The position numbers and the translations under genes are program-made. Positions 4,381-12,518 of a DNA stretch of 14,754 nucleotides are shown here, piece after piece. The number at the start of each line of letters is the position of its first letter. Positions within the stretch are counted from its first letter, which is position 1. The DNA comes from CAYWEP01 sp964457405 (GTDB taxonomy: Bacteria > Patescibacteriota > Microgenomatia > Levybacterales > UBA12049): the NCBI GenBank assembly GCA_964457405.1, contig CAYWEP010000024.1, positions 1-14,754 on the forward strand. Reading direction: 5' to 3'. Under the pieces are notes generated by a model. That model ran no database searches. It was not told the origin of the DNA and was given only the letters and a program-made list of their open reading frames with translations.

Positions 4381-6599
4381 TTATGGAGTAGGCGTGAGAC
4401 CGCCATTGACACTCATGAAGAGTGTATCTTCAGAAGCAAGGGGTAAAGAGGTGTCTTGTCTGCCGTCAGCAAGTGGAGGTTGGGGTATTGGTGCAGATGT
4501 CGGCGCAATCGCTGGTGTCTCAGTCAGAGACGGCGTTGCGGTGGGGACGGGGGTTGCAGGAGGCGGCGTTGGCGTCGCACATGGGTCTGGTGTTGGAGAA
4601 AGGATAGCTCGCGGGGTTGCGGGCGGCGTCTTTGTTGGTACCGGTGTGGCTGTTGGCGTGGCTGTTGGCGTGGCTGTTGGCGTTGGAGTCGGGAGGATAT
4701 AAGGGTCAAACGTATCAGCGCTTTTATATATAATTAACCCTTTTGCATTCAGTAAGACAAAGCTCGGAAAGCGGTTTTCAAAAGCGACTCTTTGATTTTT
4801 CTTCTCTCTAAAGAGAGCAGATGCGGCTTGAGATAGTCTCTTCCATTGTTCTCTTTGTTCGGGGGTGAGCATCTCCCATTCCGGATTGGGGATTAATTCA
4901 TTACACATGCCTTTAGAATCCTTCTCAAAATAACGAATTAACGTGAGGGGGTCATCAAACGTCTCGATAACTTCCGCAAACATGAGAGCTTCATCAGGCG
5001 CTAGTTGGTTATCGTATGAAAGAGTCTGGTTGTTATTGAGAGCAAAAATAGCCTGAAAAACGCTTTCATACCCCTTGTGATTATCGCCAAGTGGCGGAAG
5101 ATTGTCTATTCTTTGCTTGATACCACTCTGTACGATTTGCTCAAATTCTCTGTGGAATTGTCTGTATGCGTCTGAGTTTTTGGCTCTTGCCGCTTCATAC
5201 AATGCTATGCTGAATGCTTCTTCAAATATATCTCTTTGCTCTGCATTCATTACGTTAGGGTCAGCAATACCGGAATAAAACTCTATATAATCGGCAGTGA
5301 CTGTATAGAGCACGCCGTCCTCGCCAGTCTGTGCTTGGCGAAGAATGACCCTTTGTGAGATAAACGGATCGTATGTCTTATATACAGACGCGAGTTCAGG
5401 AAATGCATTATAGAATACTCCTGGGGCCATATCTGCACGTTGCCTTTGCGAAACTTCAACAAAAACGCTCAAAGAATCATCTGCGGTTAATGATCTTTTG
5501 ACTACAGTTTGCATGATGTTTATGCTTTCGATAACATGTGTCCGATCTCCTAAATGGTCTGCATCTCCATCAAGGACAAGGAGAGTGATCTTTTTTCCAT
5601 CCTCAGGGTACCATGTAATACTATACTCACCGGTCTCAGGATTTTTTTTAACAAACTTTCCTAGTTCTGCCTCCCCTCCTGCAGTCATATATAGAAGTTC
5701 AGTCATGGTCTTCGCTTCTTGACTTTCAGAATCCAGAGGCGAGCTAACCATGTATAGGTATACTGTCTGGCTGTCAAGTGAAGCTGCAAGATTTCCTAAT
5801 GCATCTTCTGGAAGAAGTGTGGTGAGGCCATCTTGTTTGAGGCGTAAAGCATCGGTAATATCTTCTTGATCGACAGTCTCTTTTATGATACCTGATGCAG
5901 TGTCTGAGAGCGGATGAACGATCTCTCCCGATGCAGGATCAACGAGTACCACGCCTTCTTCATTGGGTTTTAGCCATTCCCAGCGGAATGAGTCATAGGC
6001 AGTCTCCTGCGCAGAGCCTATCTTATCATCCAATATTTTTACTCCGGCGCCACCAGTTATCAGAAGGGATGCTGCAAGTCCTGCCCCAGCGAATCTTTGC
6101 CTTATTTTTCTCCTTTTTCTTTTTATTGCCTCTTTATCATTCTGTGTTTTCTTTTCTAATGCTTTCTTGACTCCCAAGCGGGACGGCGCAATAGACGCTT
6201 CATACCGTTCTAATAATTCTCTGTCATCAGCTCGAGAGAGAGGCGTGGGGTCTACGGTTTTTGTAGAGCTGGGGTCTTTTGTCGACACTCGGTAGATTGG
6301 GGGTCGCGGTATAGGTNNNNNNNNNNNNNNNNNNNNNNNNNNNNNNNNNNNNNNNNNNNNNNNNNNNNNNNNNNNNNNNNNNNNNNNNNNNNNNNNNNNN
6401 NNNNNNNNNNNNNNNNTGTAGAGCTGGGGTCTTTTGTCGACACTCGGTAGATTGGGGGTCGCGGTATAGGTTTCCCATTCGTAGAAACAGACGGGTCAGG
6501 GAATACCTCCTCTACACGAGCTAATACTGTGGCTTGGCCTTGGCTTTCCCGTTCCATATATTCTATTCTCTGCTGCTCTATTCGCTGCTCCCTATCCAA
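4381..6599 (-). CDS. Large single-pass membrane protein with Thr-Pro-rich tail (spans the assembly gap)
   Basis: I do not recognise the family. The N-terminal piece (TTG 6599 to the gap) and the C-terminal piece (635 residues from GTG 6288 if read alone) become one frame when the 155-nt gap-plus-duplicate is removed, giving about 687 residues. Features in that numbering: a charged Gln/Arg/Glu-rich cytoplasmic N-terminus; a Lys/Arg-rich stretch before one membrane helix (about 119-137, FAGAGLAASLLITGGAGVKIL); an extracellular mixed alpha/beta region of about 450 residues; and a C-terminal tail from about 585, rich in Thr, Pro and Ala, with three perfect TATP-type repeats and one Cys. The TTG start directly follows a stop codon; ATG 6557 (residue 15) is an alternative. 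It starts 28 nt after the metalloprotease stop, so both are probably in one transcript. A surface or scaffold role is inference. Confidence 0.7.
4646..4681. repeat. Three perfect 12-bp tandem units encoding Thr-Ala-Thr-Pro-type repeats
   Basis: GTGGCTGTTGGC occurs three times in a row on the plus strand, inside the Thr-Pro tail of the large membrane protein. It is a site where repeat number could vary by slippage without shifting the frame. Confidence 0.85.
6262..6316. repeat. Left 55-nt flank of the gap (identical to 6417-6471)
   Basis: The 55 bases touching the left edge of the N-run match the 55 bases touching its right edge exactly. They encode PIPRPPIYRVSTKDPSST in both copies. Confidence 0.95.
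6317..6416. other. Assembly gap (100 N), probably false
   Basis: Exactly 100 N, a standard placeholder length. The flanks are a 55-nt exact duplicate, which is what two contig ends sharing a k-mer overlap look like when a scaffolder fails to merge them. Deleting 155 nt (one copy plus the Ns) restores a continuous reading frame: 6599 to 6288 minus 155 is 156, divisible by 3. Confidence 0.9.
6417..6471. repeat. Right 55-nt flank of the gap (identical to 6262-6316)
   Basis: Second copy of the overlap sequence. See the gap entry; most likely not a real genomic duplication. Confidence 0.95.
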
Positions 6600-6627
6600 T
6601 TAATAGCCAATATGATCGTGCTGATAT

Positions 6628-7623
6628 TTAGGAAGCAGCTCTTTCATAATCCTCAACAAAATGGCTCAAATTTGAAAGGACATAATTTATATGAGGAAGT
6701 TTCAGTGTTCCTGTTGGGACAGGCAATGGCTTTGTTTCAAAATTCGCTGTTTCCATAGCATCGCTTATCACTTCAAGTGGCCGTCTGCTATATGACTCCG
6801 CAGCATTGACAAAACCTGAAACATCACCCAGGCTTTGCCATAAATTCCATTCTCCCTGTTCTTCCGAATGGTTAGGGAATTTTGCTAAAAATACATCATA
6901 TTGTTCAATATGTCCCTCTTCCTGCCATCGTGCAAGCGCATAGCCTTTTGCCATCGTCATTACTTGTCCTACTGCCGCAGGTAAGGCAATTCGAGAGCCA
7001 TCCATACTCATAGCAAAAAGCGCATTCATGGCAACAATTTCTGTCGTTCCCTCAACCATTCTTAAATCACCGAAGAAAGAAAAGGATGGTTCACAAGATA
7101 CTTGATTTGAATGAGAAATTTCGTGAGCTAGTGTTTGGACAACTTGCCAGTTTCGCTCCGGTCTTTGCATCGGACTATACTCTGTAAAGAAACGTTCATT
7201 TATCTTAATTGATCCGTCTCCTTTCTGTTCTCCATAAAGACCACCGTTGCCACAATTACTCGTTCCCATCAGATAGAATCCTTTAAGAATATCTGTATCG
7301 CCGAAATCCTCAGTTGTAATTTTAGGATATACAAGGTTTTCTTCTTCCTGATAACCTATAAGCGCGAGGTATGGGACAAATTCTTCAACAAAATCGTCGA
7401 CATCATTCACTTTAAGAAGCGGTGCATAAGGGACAAGATCTTCCATTGACTTGGCACACGTTAAAGCAAGATTTTCTATGTTCGCGATGCTACGTGGGGG
7501 TTTTAGAAGACCAATCGGCTCAACCGCCTCGGACTCATGCGCACGACCTATTTCCGGAACTAATAGAGTCGCGCCTAATCCCAGCGCACCTGTCAGAAAT
7601 TGTCGGCGAGATAACTCTTTCAT
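6628..7623 (-). CDS. Tat-exported putative zinc metalloprotease (HEISH motif)
   Basis: 331 residues. The N-terminus is a textbook twin-arginine signal: SRRQFL at 5-10, then the hydrophobic stretch TGALGLGATLLVP, so the protein is predicted to be exported folded. The zinc-binding signature LAHEISH is at 165-171 (His167, Glu168, His171). An EGTTE segment at 191-195, about 20 residues later, is a plausible third ligand in the gluzincin manner. A Cys pair (124, 177) could form a disulfide. I cannot name the family; substrate unknown. There is no Shine-Dalgarno before ATG 7623, but the start overlaps the stop of the 58-codon ORF by ATGA, so coupled translation is likely. The next gene starts 28 nt after its stop. 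Confidence 0.75.
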   Translation of the reverse strand: MKELSRRQFLTGALGLGATLLVPEIGRAHESEAVEPIGLLKPPRSIANIENLALTCAKSMEDLVPYAPLLKVNDVDDFVEEFVPYLALIGYQEEENLVYPKITTEDFGDTDILKGFYLMGTSNCGNGGLYGEQKGDGSIKINERFFTEYSPMQRPERNWQVVQTLAHEISHSNQVSCEPSFSFFGDLRMVEGTTEIVAMNALFAMSMDGSRIALPAAVGQVMTMAKGYALARWQEEGHIEQYDVFLAKFPNHSEEQGEWNLWQSLGDVSGFVNAAESYSRRPLEVISDAMETANFETKPLPVPTGTLKLPHINYVLSNLSHFVEDYERAAS

Positions 7624-7796
7624 GGTATGACCAGCGGGCTTCCTATTGGTACCGAGTCAGACTCGGTTGGTACCGGTATTCCTTTCAAGAGGAGATCATG
7701 TCGTGAGGGTAAAGGAGAATCTCTTTTAAGTCGAGCTGAGCTCGATCTTTCCCACTTTCGGGCAGACACCATGATACCCGATGCGTGTTTTCTCAC
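7620..7796 (-). CDS. Small 58-residue ORF coupled to the metalloprotease
   Basis: A GTG start at 7796 is preceded by a perfect AGGAGG 9 nt upstream, the best Shine-Dalgarno in the window. The frame runs open to TGA at 7622-7620, which overlaps the metalloprotease ATG as ATGA. The product starts VRKHASGIMVSARKW, is rich in Arg, Lys and Ser, and ends in a Pro-rich stretch (GIPVPTESDSVPIGSPLVIP). It has no membrane segment or known domain. It is probably a leader peptide or small partner that drives translation of the next gene. The promoter at 7887-7916 would start its mRNA about 85 nt upstream. The plus strand is also open here, so coding evidence rests on the SD and the overlap. The remainder of 7797-7951 holds only that promoter and leader. 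Confidence 0.55.
   Translation of the reverse strand: MRKHASGIMVSARKWERSSSARLKRDSPLPSRHDLLLKGIPVPTESDSVPIGSPLVIP
7648..7673. repeat. Hairpin flanked by GGTACC repeats
   Basis: ACCGAGT-CAG-ACTCGGT (7651-7667) is a perfect 7-bp stem. GGTACC occurs on both sides (7648-7653 and 7668-7673). It falls about 25-50 nt upstream of the metalloprotease start, inside the 3' part of the small ORF. It may influence translational coupling or be an operator-like site. Confidence 0.55.
7731..7745. repeat. Perfect palindrome TCGAGC-TGA-GCTCGA
   Basis: 6-bp arms with a 3-nt loop in the middle of the small ORF. It is the second hairpin in the leader of the metalloprotease transcript. No T-run on the minus strand, so it is not a terminator for that direction. 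Confidence 0.5.
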
Positions 7797-7886
7797 GCTT
7801 ATTGTCCTCCTAGCTTATTTAAGAGCAGTGGTCATTTTTTACTACTATATTCGCTAAGAAATGCCGTACTCAAACGGTTCAGCCTG

Positions 7887-7916
7887 AGCATACACCCAGA
7901 CTTATGGGATTGTCAA
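7887..7916 (-). promoter_or_regulatory. Sigma-70-type promoter for the small ORF-metalloprotease operon
   Basis: On the minus strand TTGACA (7916-7911, perfect), an 18-bp spacer and TATGCT (7892-7887, 4 of 6). It lies 35 nt after the stop of the 507-residue gene. Predicted start near 7880. Confidence 0.65.
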
Positions 7917-7951
7917 GCGGGATTTTCTCCTCCGCTGTCATGAGAAGGACT

Positions 7952-9475
7952 TTACGGTTTTGGCAAACCGAGCCGATTCCGATAGCTTTCCGGAAGCATC
8001 CCTTCATTAATTAAAAGGAGAAGCGATTTTGAAGTGAAAAAGGTTAAGAGTGCCTCGTTTACTCTCACATATTTGTTGAACGCACTGCCCACAACGATTG
8101 TTGTAAATGTGAGTAGGTTTTGTGTTTTTTTTCTGAAATCGAAGGTCGGACCGCTATATTTATAAGTGGAAGCTTCTTTTTTTTCCTGATCCTTGTAGCG
8201 TTCAATCAACGCTTCAGGATAAAACCGAAGCACTGTTGCAAAGGAGGCAAAATCTACTTGCGGATTGTCATAAGGACGCAGTGGATAATTTCCAGAAAAT
8301 CCTGGTTCATAGGTAGTCAGGTCAACTGCTTGAAAAGGAAAATAGTCATGAGTCGATCCCTGTGGTGTCGTGGTTTTCGCATGAGCATTTGCATTATCCC
8401 GTTTGTGCGTATGAAAACTCAAGAAGTTGTGCAAGATCTCCGAATACTTCGGATCAAGATATGCAGTAGTGCCATCTGCCCTAGGCATCATTTGGGTAAA
8501 AATTCCTTGCATTATGGTAAAATAGGATCGAACTAGTCCTTCATTTTCAAAAGTTTGGTTGGTAAATATCCCTTCAGAAACAGCCATTTCAAGCATCTTT
8601 GTTTTTGTGTCTTGATAGCGGATCGTGCATGCTCTTCCAGACGATGATATGTCAAGCGTAATATGAATACCTGCCACATCTGCAATCCTCGCAATCTCTG
8701 AGATTCCAGCATACACATTCTCGAGTAACACGATTGATTCGCTTCGGACTATTGCTGATGGAGCATCTGGTATTTGCCATACTGTTCTGTGTGTTTCTAT
8801 AAATGATGAAGTGGACGTAACAGGTTTTCCTCCTTCAAACTCATCAAAAGCAACTTTTGCCAAGCCCTTCTTGCCAGGTGTAATAGAGAAGACCAATGCA
8901 TGTTGCTCTGGGTCTATCCAATACGAATCGCTTTGCAGTTGTGGTGAAAAATGTCTATCAAGGGTTATTTCCCGTAAGAGGGTATTGGTTTCTGGATCAG
9001 TGATCGTGAAAATAAGCGTCCGATCGGGGTAGCTTTGGGTATACGAATAAATCTCATCAAGCGGTATTGTTCCAGTCCAATTGAGAAATTGTATACGAGG
9101 ATGCTCAGGTGTGTCAGAAAAGGTAATGATTTCAGGCATCATGGCGTCGTTGCGATAAAATAGCTGAGCAGAAGATCTCCTCTCCGCTTGCATCGCAGGC
9201 TGCTCGTCAACAATGTGTGTACCACCAAACATACCACCGATTCCTCCCAAAACCCCTCCTCCAACAACATCTCTTGCCGTTGTTAAGAATCCTCGACGAG
9301 TATAGCCTTGGGCAGCTGGTGATCCTGCATTACTTTTGTTTGCTACTATTATACTAGTGTGATCCTGGGGTATTGTTGTTTCTTCTACTACCAAACGCTT
9401 AAGCGGATTTAACGTGGCAAGATAGTCAGACCACTCGGTTGTAGGCGAAGCTATCCTTTCTTCCTTCACGCTCAT
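7952..9475 (-). CDS. Unknown exported protein with a twin-arginine motif, coupled to the subtilase
   Basis: 507 residues, no family recognised. After an unusually long N-terminal region of about 57 residues comes YTRRGFLTTA (Arg60-Arg61) and a Gly-rich hydrophobic stretch (VVGGGVLGGIGGMFGG, 70-85), together resembling a twin-arginine signal. The rest is predicted soluble and mixed alpha/beta. Near the C-terminus there is a moderately hydrophobic helical segment (LLTFTTIVVGSAFNKYV) and a Leu-rich one (SKSLLLLINEGML). Its ATG overlaps the subtilase TGA by four bases (ATGA, 9475-9472), so the two are co-translated. It could be a substrate, inhibitor or partner of the protease; this is inference from context only. 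Confidence 0.65.
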   Translation of the reverse strand: MSVKEERIASPTTEWSDYLATLNPLKRLVVEETTIPQDHTSIIVANKSNAGSPAAQGYTRRGFLTTARDVVGGGVLGGIGGMFGGTHIVDEQPAMQAERRSSAQLFYRNDAMMPEIITFSDTPEHPRIQFLNWTGTIPLDEIYSYTQSYPDRTLIFTITDPETNTLLREITLDRHFSPQLQSDSYWIDPEQHALVFSITPGKKGLAKVAFDEFEGGKPVTSTSSFIETHRTVWQIPDAPSAIVRSESIVLLENVYAGISEIARIADVAGIHITLDISSSGRACTIRYQDTKTKMLEMAVSEGIFTNQTFENEGLVRSYFTIMQGIFTQMMPRADGTTAYLDPKYSEILHNFLSFHTHKRDNANAHAKTTTPQGSTHDYFPFQAVDLTTYEPGFSGNYPLRPYDNPQVDFASFATVLRFYPEALIERYKDQEKKEASTYKYSGPTFDFRKKTQNLLTFTTIVVGSAFNKYVRVNEALLTFFTSKSLLLLINEGMLPESYRNRLGLPKP

Positions 9476-11322
9476 ATACTCGGTCGCGCTGGAACATTGA
9501 TATTTTGGGTGCGTTCACGGATCTGCTCACCAAGTTGTAGCATGCGGTTTCTTAATTCTTCCATTCGTTGCCGTAACTCCTCTGCTGCTTCCTGCAGTCG
9601 TCGTCGCATCTCAGCCAGTCGCTCTTGAAGAATCGTTAGCCAATCTGGTGGCAGTGTGCCTGGCGGAGGAGTGCCGGGTCCTCCTGGAGTCAAAGTTAAG
9701 AGAGCATCAGGCGGTGGCGTTCCAGTTAAGCCGCAGTTGGGCGATGCGAGACAGACAAAGGTTGGCGTTGCCAATGGTTGGCCAGTGCCAGGTGTCGGTG
9801 TCGGTTTCTTCCCGTCGTCACCAGGTGGGGGCGGTGATTTCGTCGGTGTTTCATTCGGTGTCGTTTCGTCGATGCAATCCTCAGTCGGATCGGCATTCAA
9901 TCGCGTTCTCTTGCCGGCGCTTTGTGTTTTTTCTTTTGGTTCATCTTGTGGTTTTGCTCCGACTGCTTTTGCCGCATTAAGCCTGCCGTTTTGCCAGAGC
10001 TCGCCAGTCCCGTCAATCTTGTCCGCGGTACCAAGAAGCTCACTGACAACTTGCTTACTGCTTAATCCGTTTGCAAAAAGCAGCGCTGCTACTCCTGCGA
10101 CATGTGGCGCAGCCATTGATGTCCCATCATAAAATGCATATCCTTTCCTCCCAGTAGGACTAGATCCTTTTCCAGGCGGAACAGTTGACAAGATAGCAGC
10201 ACCTGGCGCGGCAATGTCTACCCAATCGGAGCCGTAATTTGAATTCGTCCACATCTTATCATTTTTATCGGTTGCGGCAACTGCGATAGCATTATCGAAT
10301 GCTCCAGGGTAGTGAGGAATAGCGTTTTTATCATTACCTGCTGATGCGATAAAAACAGCCCCTTTGCTATGGGCGTAATCAACTGCGTCTTTTAATTCCA
10401 AAAGCGCCTCACAGGGGATTTGCTGGTTTGCGTCAATTGAGAGGCTTGCATTTATTACCTGTGCACCTTGATCCGCCGCCCATATGATACCTTCGCTAAT
10501 TACATCAGATGTTCCTTTTCCGTCTGCTCCCATCGCCTTTGCGATAATGAGTTTGCAGTCAGGACAGGTGCCGGCAATGCCAATCTTATTGTCGGTAACG
10601 GCAGAAACAATGCCTGCCATATGTGTTCCGTGTCCATTGTCATCTGTTACTTTTTCACTGTCTGATGTAAAGTTTTTGCTCGCTGTCACTTTGCCGCTTA
10701 GATCTTCATGGCTTGTATCAATTCCCGTATCAACAATTGCAACTTTTACACCGTTTCCTTTTGTTATATCCCATGCACTTGGGGCGCTGATTTTTTTAAG
10801 TCCATACTGGTTGATAAATTCCGGGTCATTCGGTTCAAAGTTTACTGTTGCATATGCGACAGGGCCTACGTATTCAATCATTGGGTTTTGTTTGAGCGCG
10901 GCAATAATCGCGTTTTCCTGGCCGGCAGGGACATCAAGCACCTTGGTTCTCGTCTGAGGGAGATTCTTTCGGGTTTTTGTCTTAAATTTTCGCGTGATTG
11001 CCGCATCAACTGTTGCCGCTGCAATGCCTTGCTTGCGTTTTACGACAATGCGGCCGGTAACCGTATTCTTCAACCGCTCCCGTTTCCGCTCTGTAAAATT
11101 TGTTTTCGTTTCTGCTGCATGCTGTTCTATGTCCTGTTCGGTTTTTGACATTGAAGCGAGGAGTATGATGCCTGTGATGAGGAGGAAGAGGACGATGATA
11201 CTAATAAGGCCTATGACATTTATTTTTCGCTTTTGCTTTGGAGGAACATCTTGTTGTACAAGTGCTTTTTCACCAGATGCCTGCATTTCTGGTGTTGTTT
11301 GTTTTGGTTCTTCTGCTTCCAT
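9472..11322 (-). CDS. Membrane-anchored subtilisin-like serine protease (S8)
   Basis: 616 residues. A cytoplasmic N-terminus of about 33 residues and one membrane helix (about 34-57, INVIGLISIIVLFLLITGIILLA) orient the rest outside. Residues about 88-165 resemble an inhibitor-type propeptide (VTGRIVVKRKQG... DVPAGQENAIIAALKQNP). The S8 core follows with all catalytic residues: Asp198 (AIVDTGID), His231 (NGHGTHMAG), oxyanion Asn330 (ASAGND) and Ser402 (GTSMAAPHVAG). It should therefore be active after propeptide removal. Cys253 and Cys256 (GTCPDC) form a close pair. A Pro/Thr/Gly linker (about 460-560) leads to a highly charged C-terminal helix of about 50 residues (ERLAEMRRRLQEAAEELRQRM), probably a coiled coil. 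That tail is unusual and could mediate assembly. It has its own promoter at 11344-11373. Confidence 0.93.
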   Translation of the reverse strand: MEAEEPKQTTPEMQASGEKALVQQDVPPKQKRKINVIGLISIIVLFLLITGIILLASMSKTEQDIEQHAAETKTNFTERKRERLKNTVTGRIVVKRKQGIAAATVDAAITRKFKTKTRKNLPQTRTKVLDVPAGQENAIIAALKQNPMIEYVGPVAYATVNFEPNDPEFINQYGLKKISAPSAWDITKGNGVKVAIVDTGIDTSHEDLSGKVTASKNFTSDSEKVTDDNGHGTHMAGIVSAVTDNKIGIAGTCPDCKLIIAKAMGADGKGTSDVISEGIIWAADQGAQVINASLSIDANQQIPCEALLELKDAVDYAHSKGAVFIASAGNDKNAIPHYPGAFDNAIAVAATDKNDKMWTNSNYGSDWVDIAAPGAAILSTVPPGKGSSPTGRKGYAFYDGTSMAAPHVAGVAALLFANGLSSKQVVSELLGTADKIDGTGELWQNGRLNAAKAVGAKPQDEPKEKTQSAGKRTRLNADPTEDCIDETTPNETPTKSPPPPGDDGKKPTPTPGTGQPLATPTFVCLASPNCGLTGTPPPDALLTLTPGGPGTPPPGTLPPDWLTILQERLAEMRRRLQEAAEELRQRMEELRNRMLQLGEQIRERTQNINVPARPSI

Positions 11323-11343
11323 ACAGTATTCTTACGTATTTCT

Positions 11344-11373
11344 AGCGTAGAGCAAAGGAGGGGGGAGTGTCAA
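11344..11373 (-). promoter_or_regulatory. Candidate promoter for the subtilase operon
   Basis: On the minus strand TTGACA (11373-11368, perfect), an 18-bp spacer and a weak TACGCT (11349-11344, 3 of 6). The predicted 5' leader is only about 15-20 nt and lacks a clear Shine-Dalgarno. It occupies most of the 62-nt gap after the preceding gene. Confidence 0.5.
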
Positions 11374-11384
11374 TATGAGGGAGG

Positions 11385-12440
11385 TTATTGCGCGGGGGAA
11401 TTATTGGGGTTTGTGTTAAAGAGGTCGCCAAACCTGCTGAAGGCCTCATTAATTCGCTGTCTTATAAGGTCAAGGATGCTTTGGTTTGAAGGCGAAGGTG
11501 TGTCGGTATCCTCTTCCGGTTCCTCTTCTGTTGGAGTGGGAGTGATGCAGTATGGTGGAGTTGGTGTCGGCGTCTCGCAAATGCCGCCGAGACACTTGAG
11601 GTCATCCGGGCCTGGAGGATTGCTGCCATCATCAGGCGTGTCGCCATCTTTCGGACCGCCGGTATTGGGATCTTTCGTACCATCAGCAGGTGATTTCGCG
11701 CTGTCTTCCTGAACCATATCTATATTAATATTTGTCTGGCTAGATTGTACTGAAATAGTTGTATCTCTGTCTGCATACCCTTCCTTTTCAACGTGCAGCT
11801 TATAATTCCGTCTTGTATAAACGGTAAAGGCGCAAACTCCCTCCACATGCGTTGTGCAATCGACCCCCGACTCGTTCAAGCTCCCACCATCGAGCGATAT
11901 GTATGCTCCTGAAATAAGTCTGCCTGATTGGTCATCTCGCACAGTAACATTAATTTCATATGATTCGTAAGATTTCGATCCCGGCGATGGTGATGTGCTA
12001 AGGCTTTCTTTTGTCTTAACCGGTGCAAGCGCAATGGATACAGTTGTAGCCTCGGCAGCAGGGTTAATAGTGAACTCTTTTTTTCCTAAAACAAACTCAT
12101 CTTCTTTATAGGCATAAACTGCATGTACTTGGCCAGGCTCATGGTTAGTAATATACACAACGCATTTACCATTAGTATCGGTAGGACAATCTTGGCCTGG
12201 CTGGTAATCTATGGATACGGAAGCATCAGCAATTGCGGTTCCATCTTCGCTATTGGTTACTGTAATCCTGACAGGAAATGAGAAAGCTTGAGAACGTATT
12301 TTTGTCTCCTGCTGGGATAAAATAACTGTCAGCGGGACGAGCATGATTAAAATAGTAGCGACAATGTAGGGAAGTGAGGTTGAGAAATGGGGGAGCCTGC
12401 TGTCTACGGACTGTTTTAGTCTTTCTGCGAATTTACTCAT
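11385..12440 (-). CDS. Membrane-anchored protein with two Ig-like (carboxypeptidase-regulatory/PEGA-like) repeats
   Basis: 351 residues. One membrane segment (about 24-42, PYIVATILIMLVPLTVILS) follows a basic N-terminus. Two related beta-sandwich repeats follow. The first (about 55-140) has VRITVTNSEDGTAIADASVSID and Cys85/Cys93. The second (about 162-243) has INVTVRDDQSGRLISGAYISLD and Cys195/Cys203. Both Cys pairs have the same C-x7-C spacing and are likely disulfides, as expected outside the cell. An Asp/Pro/Thr-rich linker leads to a C-terminal amphipathic helix (QSILDLIRQRINEAFSRFGDLF). That resembles the layout of the adjacent subtilase, which ends in a charged helix after a similar linker. 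A structural or adhesive role is inference. The transcript is probably leaderless (promoter 12450-12478). Confidence 0.72.
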   Translation of the reverse strand: MSKFAERLKQSVDSRLPHFSTSLPYIVATILIMLVPLTVILSQQETKIRSQAFSFPVRITVTNSEDGTAIADASVSIDYQPGQDCPTDTNGKCVVYITNHEPGQVHAVYAYKEDEFVLGKKEFTINPAAEATTVSIALAPVKTKESLSTSPSPGSKSYESYEINVTVRDDQSGRLISGAYISLDGGSLNESGVDCTTHVEGVCAFTVYTRRNYKLHVEKEGYADRDTTISVQSSQTNINIDMVQEDSAKSPADGTKDPNTGGPKDGDTPDDGSNPPGPDDLKCLGGICETPTPTPPYCITPTPTEEEPEEDTDTPSPSNQSILDLIRQRINEAFSRFGDLFNTNPNNSPAQ

Positions 12441-12449
12441 CCATATTTA

Positions 12450-12478
12450 ATAATATGAAGTTGAGTATTGATTGTCAA
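12450..12478 (-). promoter_or_regulatory. Promoter giving a predicted leaderless mRNA (Ig-repeat protein)
   Basis: On the minus strand TTGACA (12478-12473, perfect), a 17-bp spacer and TATTAT (12455-12450, 5 of 6). Only 9 nt separate the -10 box from ATG 12440, so transcription should start 0-4 nt before the start codon. No Shine-Dalgarno is possible. Confidence 0.8.
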
Positions 12479-12518
12479 ATTTGTTTCAGAAAAATCATTG
12501 AACTGGAAAAGACTCAAG

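Noticed and set aside
4638..4690. Possible CRISPR array or minisatellite from regularly spaced repeats
   Set aside because: The 12-bp units are contiguous, without spacers, and encode Thr-Ala-Thr-Pro repeats in frame.
6227..6478. ORFs running through the N-run, and a real tandem duplication at the gap
   Set aside because: Frames across unknown bases carry no information, and the exact 55-nt overlap with 100 N fits an unmerged contig join better than biology.
7627..7857. Plus-strand 76-codon ORF with a hydrophobic end
   Set aside because: No Shine-Dalgarno or promoter, and it is opposite the leader ORF, whose SD and ATGA overlap favour the minus strand. Kept only as a weak alternative.
7920..7945. 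Weak GCGG/CCGC stem after the 507-residue gene as a terminator
   Set aside because: Only 4 bp, an 11-nt loop and no T-run.
10484..10957. Plus-strand ORFs of 146-158 codons opposite the subtilase
   Set aside because: Antisense shadows: the minus strand here encodes the complete S8 catalytic core.
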